Notes: a model not told the origin generated them from the sequence alone. Shown: positions 46,283-57,835, numbered from the stretch's first letter. The stretch is 64,000 nucleotides of DNA from Pararge aegeria (GCF_905163445.1 NC_053180.1:19706701-19770700), one strand, 5' to 3'. Program-made: numbers and translations.

Positions 46283-48244
46283 TTGTATGAGCTCTATAGT
46301 GAAAAACAATATAACCATACTCCAGCTTTCCTACAACACGTAAAAATGTACTCTAAAACGTTTAAGAACGTTTGCTTTCATGCTAAGTCGCTATACTTTA
46401 AGGATCAAATCATAAAATCGGATAACAAAGTACAAACAACCTGGAAAATTGTTAATAATGAAACTGGGAAAGCTAAATCTGTCAACGTTAACTTTGAATT
46501 AATTATTAATGATAATAAAGTTACCGCTGACAGTGAGGTTGCAAGTACCTTTGAAAACTTTTTTCAGAGTGTTCCTATTTTGTTGACTGATTCACTTAAT
46601 TCTTCACCTACTGCAGCTCAGAGTTTATTGAGGAACAACGTTAATGAGTGCGACGTTTTATTTAATTTTAAACATATATCTGCATATGATATAATAAAGA
46701 ATTTTAAGTTGTTGAAACAGAAAAAAACCGGTGATTTATGGGGTATGTCTGTAATGGTAATATCTAACATTATAGACGTTATTGCCCCTTACTTAGCCAT
46801 ACTTTTTAATGAATGTGTTGATAGAGGTACTTTTCCAAATTTAATGAAACATAGTAAACTTATACCTCTATTTAAATCTGGCAATAAAAACGACATTAAC
46901 AATTACAGACCCATTTCAATCTTACCAGCTCTTAGTAAGGTCTTTGAAAAAATTATATTAAATCCACTTTTGAATCACTTCAATGTAAATAACTTACTAC
47001 ATCCGGAGCAGTACGGTTTTACTAAAGGTCGTAGCACCACGGATGCAGGCGCTAAACTTTTAAAACATGTGTACGATGCCTGGGAACGTTCGCAGAATGC
47101 CATTGGTGTTTTTTGTGATCTATCCAAAGCATTCGATTGTGTTGATCATAAAACCTTGCTTCTTAAACTAGCCCATTATGGTATCAAAAACGTTGCACTA
47201 AATTTGGTTGCCTCTTATCTCAGTGACAGAACCCAAAGGGTTTGCATAAAAGACATTAAGTCGCAGGGGTCGGCTACGTCAATGGGTGTCCCACAGGGTT
47301 CAATCTTGGGTCCCTTTCTATTTTTGGTGTATATAAATGATCTACCACACCATGTCAGTGAAACCTGTGACATTGTACTGTTTGCTGATGATACATCTCT
47401 AATTTTTAAAACTGATAGAGGTAGAGACAACTCTGACGATGTAAGCCGTGCTATGTCGCATGTGTCGCACTGGTTTACTGTCAATAATTTACTTTTAAAT
47501 GCAAAAAAAACTAAGTGTGTGGAATTTATTTTACCAAATGTAAAGAAAGTTAATAAAAATATAATAATAAATGGAGAATCACTAAAAATGGAAGATTCCA
47601 CAGTTTTTCTGGGCATGACCTTGGATTGTAAGCTTCAGTGGGGTATCCATATAGATACACTAGCAGGTAAACTAAGCTCGGCTGCCTACGCCGTCAGGAA
47701 AATTAGACAGATTACTGACGTAGAAACAGCAAGACTTGTTTACTTCGCGTACTTTCATAGTGTGATGTCTTACGGGATCTTATTATGGGGCAAAGCTGCT
47801 GATATTGAAACTATATTCATATTGCAGAAAAGAGCTGTACGGTCAATATATAAACTTAAATCACGTGAATCCCTCCGTGAAAAATTTAAAGAAATTGGTA
47901 TACTTACGGTAGCCTCACAATACATTTATAACAATATAGTATTTGTAAGACAACATATTAGTCTTTATAAACAAAAAGTGGATATAAACAGTCGACTTAC
48001 AAGAAATGGTCATAAATTAGTGACATCTGCATATCGTCTGCGAAAGGTGCAGAAGTCATTTGTGGGATTGAGTATACGCTTTTATAATATGATTCCTAAG
48101 GTAATTTTGGACCTACCAATGCATAAGTTTAAAGAATGTGTTAAAACACATTTATTACAGCGAGGTTATTATACAATTGATGAGTTTCTTAATGACAAGG
48201 TTGCTTGGAAGCATCCGGCTCCGCTTTCATCTCTCACAAGATAG
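46283..48244 (+). CDS. LINE reverse transcriptase region, 653 uninterrupted codons
   Basis: The RT motifs appear in order: NNYRPISILPALSKVFEK near residue 205, FCDLSKAFDCVDH near 276, SMGVPQGSILGPFLF near 332, the catalytic LFADDTSL near 367 and FLGMTLD near 440, then a thumb and C-terminal region ending in TIDEFLNDKVAW. The FADD core is intact and there is no stop. Because the endonuclease upstream is broken and out of frame, the element could not move by itself. The nominal start is simply the first Met in this frame. A 133-codon minus-strand frame inside it is a shadow. Confidence 0.9.
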   Translation: MYELYSEKQYNHTPAFLQHVKMYSKTFKNVCFHAKSLYFKDQIIKSDNKVQTTWKIVNNETGKAKSVNVNFELIINDNKVTADSEVASTFENFFQSVPILLTDSLNSSPTAAQSLLRNNVNECDVLFNFKHISAYDIIKNFKLLKQKKTGDLWGMSVMVISNIIDVIAPYLAILFNECVDRGTFPNLMKHSKLIPLFKSGNKNDINNYRPISILPALSKVFEKIILNPLLNHFNVNNLLHPEQYGFTKGRSTTDAGAKLLKHVYDAWERSQNAIGVFCDLSKAFDCVDHKTLLLKLAHYGIKNVALNLVASYLSDRTQRVCIKDIKSQGSATSMGVPQGSILGPFLFLVYINDLPHHVSETCDIVLFADDTSLIFKTDRGRDNSDDVSRAMSHVSHWFTVNNLLLNAKKTKCVEFILPNVKKVNKNIIINGESLKMEDSTVFLGMTLDCKLQWGIHIDTLAGKLSSAAYAVRKIRQITDVETARLVYFAYFHSVMSYGILLWGKAADIETIFILQKRAVRSIYKLKSRESLREKFKEIGILTVASQYIYNNIVFVRQHISLYKQKVDINSRLTRNGHKLVTSAYRLRKVQKSFVGLSIRFYNMIPKVILDLPMHKFKECVKTHLLQRGYYTIDEFLNDKVAWKHPAPLSSLTR

Positions 48245-48552
48245 AAAAATGAATGTTAAAATATAAAATGTAAATTTTTGATGTTGGAAAAGAGCAACTG
48301 CTGAGTTTCTTGCCGGCTTCTTCTCGGTAGAATCTGCCTTCCGAACCGGTGGTAGAGTCACTACACACGGACAGACTTGACGTTTCAAAAGTGCTTGTAT
48401 TAGGCCTACTTGAAATAAATGAATTTTGAATTTGAATTTGAATTTGAATTTGAACTTGTGCGCCAGTGCTCTGAGAGTGGATAAGGCTGTGGGAGAAGAT
48501 ATATTTATATCCTTTATTTTGTCCTGAGATAATTGTCTCCTGCTAGCCGTGT

Positions 48553-48764
48553 TGATGGTAAGTGATGATGCAGTCTAAGATGGTAGCAGGCTAATCTGTA
48601 AGGGGTACGACAGTTAACGCGGCATCGTACCGGAACGGTAAATCGCTTGGAGGGACGCCTTTGTCGATAGGGATCGAATTAGCAGGTCGAACCCGGCTGC
48701 CCAGAGAAAACTCGGAAATTATAAATTTCCGTTTTAATATACTACGCCAGCGAGGTCCTCCAAA
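48553..48764 (-). mobile_element. SINE family 3, inverted
   Basis: GATGGTAAGTGATGATGCAG, AAGATGGTAGCAGGCTAATC; the head side (GGTCGAACCCGGC) is partly lost. More inverted copies: 49840..50036, 22765..22930, 32617..32715 and 36633..36712; a plus piece at 23066..23190. Confidence 0.65.
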
Positions 48765-49231
48765 GAAGTAGGTATAGATTCTTAAAGCAGCAGTTAGTTT
48801 TAAACGGTTATATTACGTACAGATTCAAAAAGATATCGTAAAAACCCTTTTTGGTACCTACACGAGTAAAAATACTTTGTTACGTGAATAAGGATAAAAA
48901 CTTAGAGAGTTAGGTAAACAATTTCTGTACCAAATACCAGTATGAAAAACGATGCGCTGTTTACTCGTTTGTGTAATAAAAAAAGTTACCCGACAATGTA
49001 ACGTACAGAATTCGGGTATTTGCTTCCCGGTGAAATATTGCCAGAACTTTCGTGATAGATTGCGCTGTGCAAATATTAGCTTTCTGTATAAATATTCCGC
49101 ATAAAGGCATCGGGGATTTACATTAAAACATTATGATAAACGATAAGTAGTATTTACGGTCAACCAATTCCAAGAAAATAAGATAAAAATCTTTTCATAT
49201 ATTTCTATTCTACTAATATTTACTTAAAACA

Positions 49232-49500
49232 CAGTGGGAAGGACTTCGACTTCACTTTCCTGACAATCCCAGCACGCGCCTTTAACTTTTCTAAGTTACG
49301 CGCGTTCTAAGCAATTAAAATATCACTTGATTCAACGGTTAAGGAAAACATCCTAAGAAAACCTGTATGCCTGAGTCCTCCATGATGTATTCAAAGGTGT
49401 GTGGAGCCCACCAATCCGCACTGGGTCAGCGTGGTGGTCTACGGCGTTAACCCCTTCTCACTGTGGGAGGAGAACCGTGCCCTGTAATGGGCCGTAAATG
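49232..49500 (+). mobile_element. SINE family 1, 5'-truncated
   Basis: CAGTGGGAAGGACTTCGACT, then CACTGGGTCAGCGTGGTGGT and GTGCCCTGTAATGGGCCG. Body of family 1 lacking the first promoter box. Confidence 0.7.
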
Positions 49501-49544
49501 AAAATAAAGAGCGTTTGAACTGCCTTTATTGTATGACCATATAA

Positions 49545-49792
49545 CGACCACGCCGCTGCATTTGATCTGTTCCTGCCCCGCGCTGATGCATAAACGCAGC
49601 ATTCTTTTGGGGAAACACATAATGCAACCAGAGGATGCTAAATTTCTTCCAGCAAGGAAAGTGCTGCTTTTCCTGAAGGCGACCAACGCTTGCTGGGAGA
49701 TCTAGACAGCGGCGTCACAATAGATCGTAGCCGGTCGACGTGACACCAGGGACCAGACGAACCTGAGCCACAAGCAGAAGAAGAAGAAGAAG
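49545..49792 (+). mobile_element. GAA-tailed LINE 3' end with 12-bp target duplication
   Basis: A 248-bp insert with perfect flanking repeats ATGACCATATAA at 49533..49544 and 49793..49804. It ends in (GAA)n. The coding remnant reads LHLICSCPALMHKRSILLGK then KFLPARKVLLFLKATN, the C-terminal CXXXC region of an R1/I-like LINE ORF2. Clean boundaries suggest a young insertion. Confidence 0.85.
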
Positions 49793-51420
49793 ATGACCAT
49801 ATAATCATATAAAGAGCCCTTGAACCCTTATCGACTAAGTTTTTTTTTCACTACAAGCTAGCCCTTGACTGCAATCTCACCTGCTGGTAAGTGATGATGC
49901 AGTCTAAGATGGTTGCGGGCCAACCTGTCAGTGAGTTTGGTTGTCAAACTAATAATCGGTTTCTACGCAACATCGCATCGAAACACTTAAAAGCTTAGCG
50001 GTACGTCTTTATCTGTAAGGTGGTAACTAGCCAGACGCCATAAATACGTCTTCATTTAATAATGTTAATGCAGTTTGTACTTTATCCTTAATACACATAA
50101 AACACATATGTTTAATGGCAAGTTCCTATTTTGGTTTTAGTACGTTTGAAATCTTTTACACAAGATAGAAAGAAATATAACTCAAAGAACAACTTCTGAG
50201 ATAAATGGTATACCAATAAAAAGTGAATGTTTTTTTGTACTTATAAAAAAGCTAAAATTAGCTTCCAGTCACAAAAATATGTGCAATTATTAACTTTGAT
50301 AGGAAATGTGGGTGTACCCGGAAGTTTCCGATGTACTGAATATATCTGCGTAACCCATTCGAGTGTACAGGCGTGATGTTACGTTGTTTGATTCCGTAAA
50401 CAATGCATATTTATGCGATACTAGCAATCGCCGTTGATTTGCTGACATTTTACGGAGAGTTCCGTTTTCTAAGATCTACATATATGAAATAAAAATTCCA
50501 AAAAAAAGGCCACTTCGAAAAAAAAAAATGTATAATTCCGTCTATATATATGACAAAGTTATGCCCGAACATACTTGATAACCTGAGGTTTAAAAAAAAA
50601 CTTTTTCTACGTGCTTCCTCACGTAGACCAATAATGTAATGGCAACACAGTAGCAATTCTCCACAAAGGATGAAAAGTAGATACATTTTTCTCACATATT
50701 CCGAAAAAATTGGTATAGCTTTCATATATTATTTTTACTCTATGCACGACACGGGGAATACAAAACGAATATTGTATGAACAAAGAGTTATTTGCGTTCA
50801 ATATCGGCTCTCGGGACACGCGCGATTTTGTGATTTTGTTCCGGCACGCAAAGCGGCTGTGGAATGCACGCTGGTTACATAAGCACGAATATGCTGGCTT
50901 TATATATACATACTCGTATTTGTGTATTTGAACCAAAAGTCTTATTGTAGTTTACAAATTGTAGCTACGAGTGGAACTATTGTAAATCTACGAGTATACA
51001 TGCAATTTCACTAAGTCCATAGGTAGGTAAATATACCTTATTGTAAAAAATGTTCTATCCAAAATTCCATCTAATAGACGCCCACTGCTAGACATAGGTC
51101 TTTAAGAATGTAACTATGTGTCCAGCGACGTGCTCTGGGTCATAAAGTTGCTTCAAATACGTAGGTGAGTTTCCCATTAGTTTTTAAAGAAAACGATAGC
51201 ATACACCTGCAAAGCAATGAAACCCTGTTCTATTAATCTTTTATACTATTTATAGTATTTAAAATGCAAACCTTCTAACCATTATATCATCCCACTATAG
51301 GCCACGGGTCTCGTTTCGCAATGAGAAGGGGTTAAGGCCGTAGTGCACCAAGCTGGCCCAGTGCGGATTGATGTAAACCTTCTAATAAAACGTGTTAATA
51401 CTTATGGTACTGTATGACTC

Positions 51421-51915
51421 CGTTATGTGAATCCGAAAACCTAATAGTTTTTAAGCAAACCGCTGCATCAGATACTGTCCTAACATCACATGAAAAATTA
51501 AAATCCAGGCGTACGTAATAAAATTACAGGAGTCACATACTCCTGTAATTTTATTACGTACGCCTGGCGTAGCGTAGGTACTATGCACTGATCGGTCTTT
51601 TATCTTTAATAGGGTTGTAGAACGTGTAACGGAATGACGAAATACTGTCAAAGGGTGCATAAGTATATTTCTTAAGAAATCACCCTGTAAAAATATTAAA
51701 TCAATAGAAGCAGATTTATTTTTCCATACAAAACATTGTAAGTGTTTACTTATGGCAACCCTATTGCAAATAAAAGACCGACGACGCGTACCTAAAAAAG
51801 TGCCAGGAATCACTTGATTTTAATTTTGCAAGTGATGTTAGGGCTCTATCTGATTTCTTTCAGTAAAAACTCTGGCAGAGATTTACTCAAAAACTATTAG
51901 GTTTTTGGATTCACA
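51421..51915. repeat. 495-bp fold-back: two SINE family 5 bodies head to head
   Basis: Left arm (from TTATGTGAATCC, 51424) and right arm (to GGATTCACATAA, 51912) are inverted copies of each other. They share family 5 body blocks (CTGTCCTAACATCACATG against CAAGTGATGTTAGGGC) and also about 28 bp of outer sequence not seen in the other family 5 copies. The left arm contains the 29-bp perfect palindrome at 51505..51567. Confidence 0.65.
51505..51567. repeat. Perfect palindrome, 29-bp arms
   Basis: Arms 51505..51533 and 51539..51567 (CCAGGCGTACGTAATAAAAT type), 5-nt loop CACAT. Confidence 0.93.
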
Positions 51916-52179
51916 TAAGATCGTTTGCAACTGTTTCGGCTTTTGTTGTTGTTCTTTTTACTCGTTTTTATTGATTCTCTTTGAAAATTGTTCGTTCATA
52001 AGCGAAATTAGCATGTAGTGTTTACCTTTAAATGGTTTTGCATACTCTGTGTAATGTACATATGATAAGTATTATTATTTTTATTTATGTAAAATCGCTG
52101 GTAGACCCAATAAATAAATAAATAAGTCTCTGAGAGTAAATAATCTACCTGTAAAGCTTCTGAATTATTATTATTATTT

Positions 52180-52590
52180 TTTTTTTTTATATTTATAGAC
52201 GAGCGCTTGACTGCAATCACACCTGATGGTAAGCGATGATGCAGCCTAAGGTGGAGCGCGCTTGCCTAGAAGATGCCTATTCACTCTTGATTTGAAGGTA
52301 CTAATGTTGTAAGAACTGGGGAAAATGGAAGCTGGAAGAGCATTCCAGATCCTAGCGGTGCGAATTAGAAACGAAGATGCGAAGCGCTTCGTACGCGTCC
52401 GCGGTATATCGACCACGTAGGGATGCAGATCCTTCCGGTGCCTCGCGGTTCGATGGTAAAAAGGCGAGGGGGGAACTAGATCAAATAGTTCTTGAGCACA
52501 CTCTCCGAAATATATCCTATAGAATACCGAAAGGCAGGCAACCTTGCGACGATGTTCCAAACTCTTAAGTATTATTTCGGTTTTCATTTA
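52180..52590 (-). pseudogene. LINE ORF2 C-terminus and 3' end
   Basis: The minus strand reads LEHRRKVACLSVFYRIYFGE, then ELFDLVPPSPFYHRTARH, RTRTKRFASSFLIRTARIWN and ALPASIFPSSYNISTFKSRV over about 113 codons, then a short 3' UTR ending CGAGCGCTCGTC and an A-rich tail (T-run at 52170..52190 on plus). This is the common C-terminal domain of Jockey-superfamily LINEs in insects. 5'-truncated. Confidence 0.85.
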
Positions 52591-53904
52591 CACGTTGTAT
52601 ATGCTATTCGTGCACTTTTATTTTGATCGTAAATTTGCTTTGAATCATAAATTGTTGTGCCTTCCTGAATAAAATAGCAAACATATTGAAAATAAGGTAA
52701 TTGATTTCCTTATACGTCTAGGCGCGTTAATGAATATTAATAGTACCACAAATAAATTAGTTTAGCTTATTCCTAAATTATTCAAACTAACCCAAGTATA
52801 GATTAGACATACATAAGCAAAGGGCTGTTATCGACAAACTTGCTCCCGATTTAGTTAGAAAGTAAAAAGAAATGCTGTATTTTCTGCTATACACGGTCAC
52901 GCAAGGCTATCACGCTATGTTATTGCTTTAGGTTAAGAGTATTCCTATGAAGGAACATTGCAACCTGCCTAAGATTCAATTCTCCGCTAATAAATTAGCG
53001 TAATGTTTCTAACCGACTTCATAAAGGTGGAGGTTCTAAATTTAATTGGCATTTTTTTTTGTATGTACATTTCGCTGTGATTTTTGATCAGATTTACATG
53101 TTTCTTTTTTTATTTTGATGCCGAATAGTTGCCATTTGGTCCGATTAAAATTTAACTTAATTATGCCCTATAGTTCTCATTTCATGAAAATTTTAGTTTA
53201 CGTGGGCGTTGTAATTTTCTCTTGTGTCCGGCGTTTTAGCAGTTTTCATTTAGGTTGAGTATGTTACTGTATTATATATTATTATTGTTAACTCGTGTCC
53301 TGATAACTGGGTCCTAAGCTACCTGCCATTGAAGTTGTCTAGACGGTCGTAAATAAGGCCTAACATATGCGCTTACTGTTGACAACTTCGTCTTGCCAAC
53401 ACCTCTCTTTAGCGAGACGTTCTTGAATCTTAGCGGACTAGACTCATACCGTTCAAGTGTTTCTCGAGATGAACGTATTTTTATGTAATTTTTCATAACG
53501 TTCTTCACGGTCTTTCACTGCCTCACAAGAAAGTGAAAGAGAGTTTCGAACAGTTTGTGATAGTAGATACTTACACTCGCCACGCGTGACTTAGTTACTT
53601 AAAATTGTTTTTTTTTTTCAAGTGAGATAGGTTAAACTTAAAGCTTAAAAGGACATAGGAAGGTATTATGGGCATATGAAGTACCTGAGTATATTTTACC
53701 TTATATAGTAGTTTTCTTTTGAAACGTTTAATTTTTCGCATTAATGTATAATCAAACTACAAGTACCAATAACGCCTGAATTAATGTTTGCTTAGAAAAT
53801 AGACCTTACACCTTACCTAATTTACCTAAAAGGCTTTTTTTCTTTTTTTTTCATTGAGGTTAATTTGAAGTATAATTGAAGTTACTATATGCTATATGTA
53901 CTTG
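52591..53904. other. No recognised feature
   Basis: No repeat family or coding frame identified. Other long unassigned stretches: 35761..36190, 37463..38012, 38207..38896, 40445..41014, 44193..44589, 48765..49231, 50037..51069, 57127..57609, 60935..61889, 62231..62600 and 63209..64000. Confidence 0.4.
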
Positions 53905-54187
53905 TTTTTACCCGCATAGAAAATTTAAAAACTTTACCAGGAGACGTGATTTTTAGCATAGAGATAGTTTGAGCTACGTGGGCTGCTTTTTATTCCGAAC
54001 AAAATGCAGGAAAAATTCACTAATGCGCGAGCGTGAGCGTATCATTTTGCCCTGATAACAGATAAGCTTATGTTACTCTTCGGCCCATAAACTATCTCTA
54101 TACAAAAATTCACATCAATCCGTTGCTCTGTTCTGTATTATTGATGGAGAAACAAACACACTTTCGAATTTATAGTATTAGTATAGA
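53905..54187 (-). mobile_element. Helitron-like element, inverted
   Basis: Right end AATTTATAGTATTAGTATAGA is the complement of the canonical TCTATACTAATA start at 54187. Left end CTTGTTTTTACCCGCATAG is decayed. Similar inverted pieces: 27440..27607 and 35530..35760 (GGAAGGACAAACAAACAAAC). Confidence 0.55.
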
Positions 54188-54773
54188 TGTAGTTTTTAGC
54201 TATAAATATATAATTTTGTTTTGCCCCACCCTCACTCTTTTTACTCGCACGTTCAAAGGTTGGCTGGTAGAAAATGCTTAAGCATTAAGAGTGCCTTTTG
54301 GAAGCCGATTGATGATTGTGCAATAAAGAGAAAAATAACATCGCATGTAAGTAGAAGTGGTTCCTACTTTTATGTTTTATTTTGTGCAATAATAATTACA
54401 TCTGTCTATTTTATTTCATACGAGATTTCTTTCAGGAGAAAGAACACGGATTTGTAATTTGATAAATTGTTTGAAGCAGATAATAAATATTTTGTACATT
54501 GAATTGCACTCTCTACTATCTATTCCTGGCTTTTACGATATTATTATAACTTTATTTATTATCTACGTGTGTGATAGAAGGCAAAATGGAGAGATAATAA
54601 AAATAAAAACCTTTGCGAAGATAGAGTCGCGCAACGTGGGTTCCGTACCGTAGAAAGCGTAATAAATAGTAATAAGATTTAAAAAAATCTAAATTACCTT
54701 ACTACAAGTTAATTCTTCTTAGATGCTGTAGTCTAAGATGGCACTGGACAAACCTGTTAGGATTTGGCGGCTG

Positions 54774-55219
54774 TCCCTATATAATATTATAAATGTGAAT
54801 GTAAGTTTATTTGTTACGCTTTCACGCAAAAACTACTTAACCGATCGTCAAGAAACTTTGTACACATATTCTTGGCAGTGTTAGAAGTAATATAGGAAAC
54901 TTTATTTTATCCCGACATTAAGCTCGGTTCCTTTGGGAGAGGGAATAAGTGATTGACGATTTTACACCATAACTCCGACAAATTATAACCGATTTAAATA
55001 ATTATTATTGTACTATAGAGGTTATAATATGTGTTTAATTTTGCCCAAATTGTGGTTGGAGATAAAGGACAGAAATCCTCAGCGGACAGCAGCAAACCCC
55101 TCATTGAAAGCTTAGCGATACTACATACTTTATTTTTTTTTAGATCTACAACTAAATTTAATGCCACATCAAAAAACAAAATCTAATGCAGACGAAGTGA
55201 AGTCGCGGGCAGCAGCTAG
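54774..55219 (+). mobile_element. Helitron-like element
   Basis: Near-copy of 41249: ATAATATTATAAATGTGAAT start, ACGCTTTCACGCAAAAACTA, CGGGCAGCAG-CTAG then T. Confidence 0.7.
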
Positions 55220-55439
55220 TATTATATACATTAACCTCTAACGTACGACGTCGTCCGTGCATGACAGTTATTTATCGCACAACTGACTAGCGACAGGCGT
55301 AAATCTTGCAATCTTCGATGTCTGATAGCAAAGATCGATAATCACACTGCGAACGGCACATCTTTGTTGGAAGGGTAACAAGCGACGGCCGAAGCCTCCC
55401 ACCAGATAAACTAACTTTAATCGAGCTTAAGCTATAAGC

Positions 55440-55735
55440 AGTTATGAAAAATCAAGTATGTATGTATGTTTGTAGTGACTCTACCACTGACATAGATGAC
55501 AGTGGATATTGGATAGAAGCAGGCGTTACTGTGCGGAAATCCATAATATATTATGAAAATAAAGCTTAATTTGCTTTATTCCGCGAACAGCAGGAGAATC
55601 TGTAAGGTGAAATTTATAAATTCTTCATACCAAACAGATCCTGGGCAATGTAGCCTCATAATATGATATGGATGACAGAGTCCACCGAGAAGAAGCAGGC
55701 AAGATACTCGGCAGTTGCTCTTTTCCAAAGTCAAA
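55440..55735 (-). mobile_element. LINE 3' UTR fragment split by another repeat
   Basis: The two halves of the shared 3' UTR (55470..55502, TGTAGTGACTCTACCACTG, and 55668..55735, ACCGAGAAGAAGCAGGCAAG) are separated by the hairpin-ended repeat at 55503..55667. The boundary carries an 11-bp near-duplicate, so the inner repeat arrived later. Confidence 0.7.
55503..55667 (-). repeat. Family H copy inserted in a LINE 3' UTR
   Basis: TGGATATTGGATAGAAGCAG to GTAGCCTCATAATATG; flanked by ATAGATGACAG (55492..55502) and ATGGATGACAG (55668..55678), a likely 11-bp target duplication. Confidence 0.7.
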
Positions 55736-56299
55736 AATTATTGAATCAATAGCACATAACATTTCACTGCTGGACTAAAGGCCTCTCCCAAAGGGAGGTT
55801 TTGGTCCTTAAAAATCTTAAATCTGCAGTCTTAAATCTGTGGTGATTATTTCAGATGGCCATGTTTGTGATCACAGTGGATGGGTGTAGTACAGGACGCC
55901 AGCTACCCGTTCTCTGTTATATTCTCTTAATCGCCTCGTACGACATCCGTGGGAAAAGGAGGGTGGGCGACAACTGCATTCTGATCTGTCGTCACCACAC
56001 TGCACAGAAATTATTTCTAACAATTCATATAATTGAGTTTTATGTAAGTTTATAATAGCATAAATATATATCATAAATATCGTTTATTTTATTTTTGTAA
56101 CATCCTTTATGCACCACCCAGTTTCCACTTTTTTATCGCCTTCGTACGCTCAGAAGGCCTTTAAAAGATCACTTTTAGTGATAAGGCTGCCTTTGCACCC
56201 TAGCTCTAAGTACTATTACTGTTTTCCTCGTGCTTTTCCTATTGTGTTGTGTTGCGATAAAGTTTTTCTCTTCTATTCTATTCTGTTCATTTAAGCAAG

Positions 56300-56760
56300 A
56301 TATATATGAGACGCATCAAACATCACACATAAGCGTTAATCAAACAGTAGTTTACGGAGTGACTTAATAAAGTGTTTTAACAAGTGTAGCAACTTTTCCG
56401 CAAACTATAAGCATTTCCCAATGCATCAATAAGAATATTTAAGTTGGGCGTTTCTTTGTGCCAAGCAATTTGGCAGCAGTCGTCATTGCGGCCACAAAAG
56501 CAATAAAACTATAGCAACAAAGCTCGCAGTATCAGTTTTAACGATCCCCTAACATAACCGTTACCATACATTTGCATTAAAATAATATCGAAATGGCGCC
56601 ATTTAATTGCTTTTACTAGTTACACGAGATCGCTTCTATTACTGAACTGAATATTCGATGTCGTTTCGTTGAATTACGCGCTGAAATGTGTATTTGCATT
56701 AAAAATTAGCGATTTACTCTTTATAGTTCTCAGAATTAGATTCGAAATATTTTGTGATAC
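56300..56760. promoter_or_regulatory. Candidate enhancer with paired POU octamers
   Basis: Unique segment with two ATTTGCATTAAAA sites (56570 and 56692; octamer ATTTGCAT), a 14-bp palindrome AAATGGCGCCATTT (56591..56604) and several TTAAT/ATTA homeodomain cores. It lies upstream of the signal-peptide exon on that gene's strand. Motifs are visible; enhancer function is inferred. Confidence 0.3.
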
Positions 56761-56867
56761 AATAAATAAATCCATTGTAATATTATAACTGCTAAAGCGT
56801 GTCTGTTTGTTACCTTTGTTCGGTAGTAGAAACCGATCTCAAAAAAAATTTATGTCATTTATTATTT

Positions 56868-57126
56868 GACGGCCGATTGACGCAGTGGGCAGCGACCGCG
56901 CTTTTAATGTCCAAGGCTGTGTGTTCGATTACCACAAGTGTAAAATGTTTGAGTTGAGACATGACTATTTTTCAGTGTCTGGGTGTTTATGTGTACCTAT
57001 GTCAAAAGTATTTATGTATCTTATTCATAAAAATATTTATCAGCCATCTTAGTACCCATAACACAAGCTAAGCTTACTTTGGGGCTTGATGGCGATGTGT
57101 GTATTGACGTAGTAAATGTATAGTTA
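56868..57126 (+). mobile_element. SINE family 2, full copy
   Basis: GACGGCCGATTGACGCAGTG head, TTTTTCAGTGTCTGGGTGTT body, TGGCGATGTGTGTATTGACG end. Confidence 0.8.
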
Positions 57127-57609
57127 TTTATGAATTATTATTAATTAAAACTGCCAGCAGCCCATCACACTAATAATGAAAACAACATATAAAGGAAAAA
57201 ACATATTCTTACAAAACGTTTATTTTTAATCAATATTAAAAAGCAATACAAAAAGAAATTAAAAGAATAAGATTAGTTGTAAAGACACACGTGAAGCTTG
57301 CATGCTGGAGATGGATATAGGCATGGGCGTACCCAGCTTCTAAGCTAGGGGGGGCAAGTCAGATTTTTTAGGTTAGATTGTCAGCGGCTGTTTTGCTAAA
57401 AACTTTTTAGAGGGACCTGTATAATCGATTATAGATTGTATTTATTTTTGACTGCCTGTCTGTATGTATCTTGGCTGCCATCCAAGGGAGACCCAGAAAA
57501 AGGTGGTTAAATTGCGAGGAGAAGGATTTACAGAAAATTGGAAAGTTGAAATTGTGAAAGAAGTTAAAGTGAGATCTCAATGGAGAGATTTAGTAGAAAT
57601 ACAAATTTA

Positions 57610-57835
57610 AATTGAAAAATTCTTTATTCATGTAAGTCTATCACAGTCACTTCTGAAGCGTTCATACGTATATGTTTACATAATTGTAAGGGGAGTGTGA
57701 TAAAAAGAGCCCACAGCAAACATAGCCAGGTAATTTTTTTGTTATCACCATCTCACAGTAAATTAATATTAAGCTTTGAAGTTCGAGCAATTAATACACA
57801 AGCTATTTTATCGTTTAACTAGAGGTGGTCAAATA
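57610..57835 (-). mobile_element. LINE 3' end fragment
   Basis: AAATTGAAAAATTCTTTATT, TCTATCACAGTCACTTCTGA and GTTATCACCATCTCACAGTA match the complement of the 26010 family. 5'-truncated near TCGTTTAACTAG. Confidence 0.65.

Larger units (their letters stand above)
45530..48456 (+). mobile_element. Non-LTR retrotransposon (Jockey/CR1-like LINE), nearly full ORF2, defective
   Basis: The largest element in the window. It has an apurinic-like endonuclease region (broken), a long uninterrupted reverse-transcriptase region, a short 3' UTR (48245..48420) and a (TTTGAA)n tail at 48427..48456. The 5' end is uncertain and no ORF1 is visible upstream, so the copy is 5'-truncated. The 3' UTR is shared with several minus-strand fragments here (2224, 26347 and others), so this family has been active repeatedly. 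The clade is inferred from the RT motifs. Confidence 0.9.

Noticed and set aside
47215..47616. 133-codon minus-strand frame
   Set aside because: Antisense shadow of the LINE reverse transcriptase frame.
50450..50936. Overlapping 91- and 105-codon minus-strand frames
   Set aside because: AT-rich, hydrophobic by composition, mutually overlapping, no motif or splice signals tied to them.
51451..51813. 120-codon minus-strand frame
   Set aside because: Lies entirely within the fold-back of SINE bodies; open by chance.
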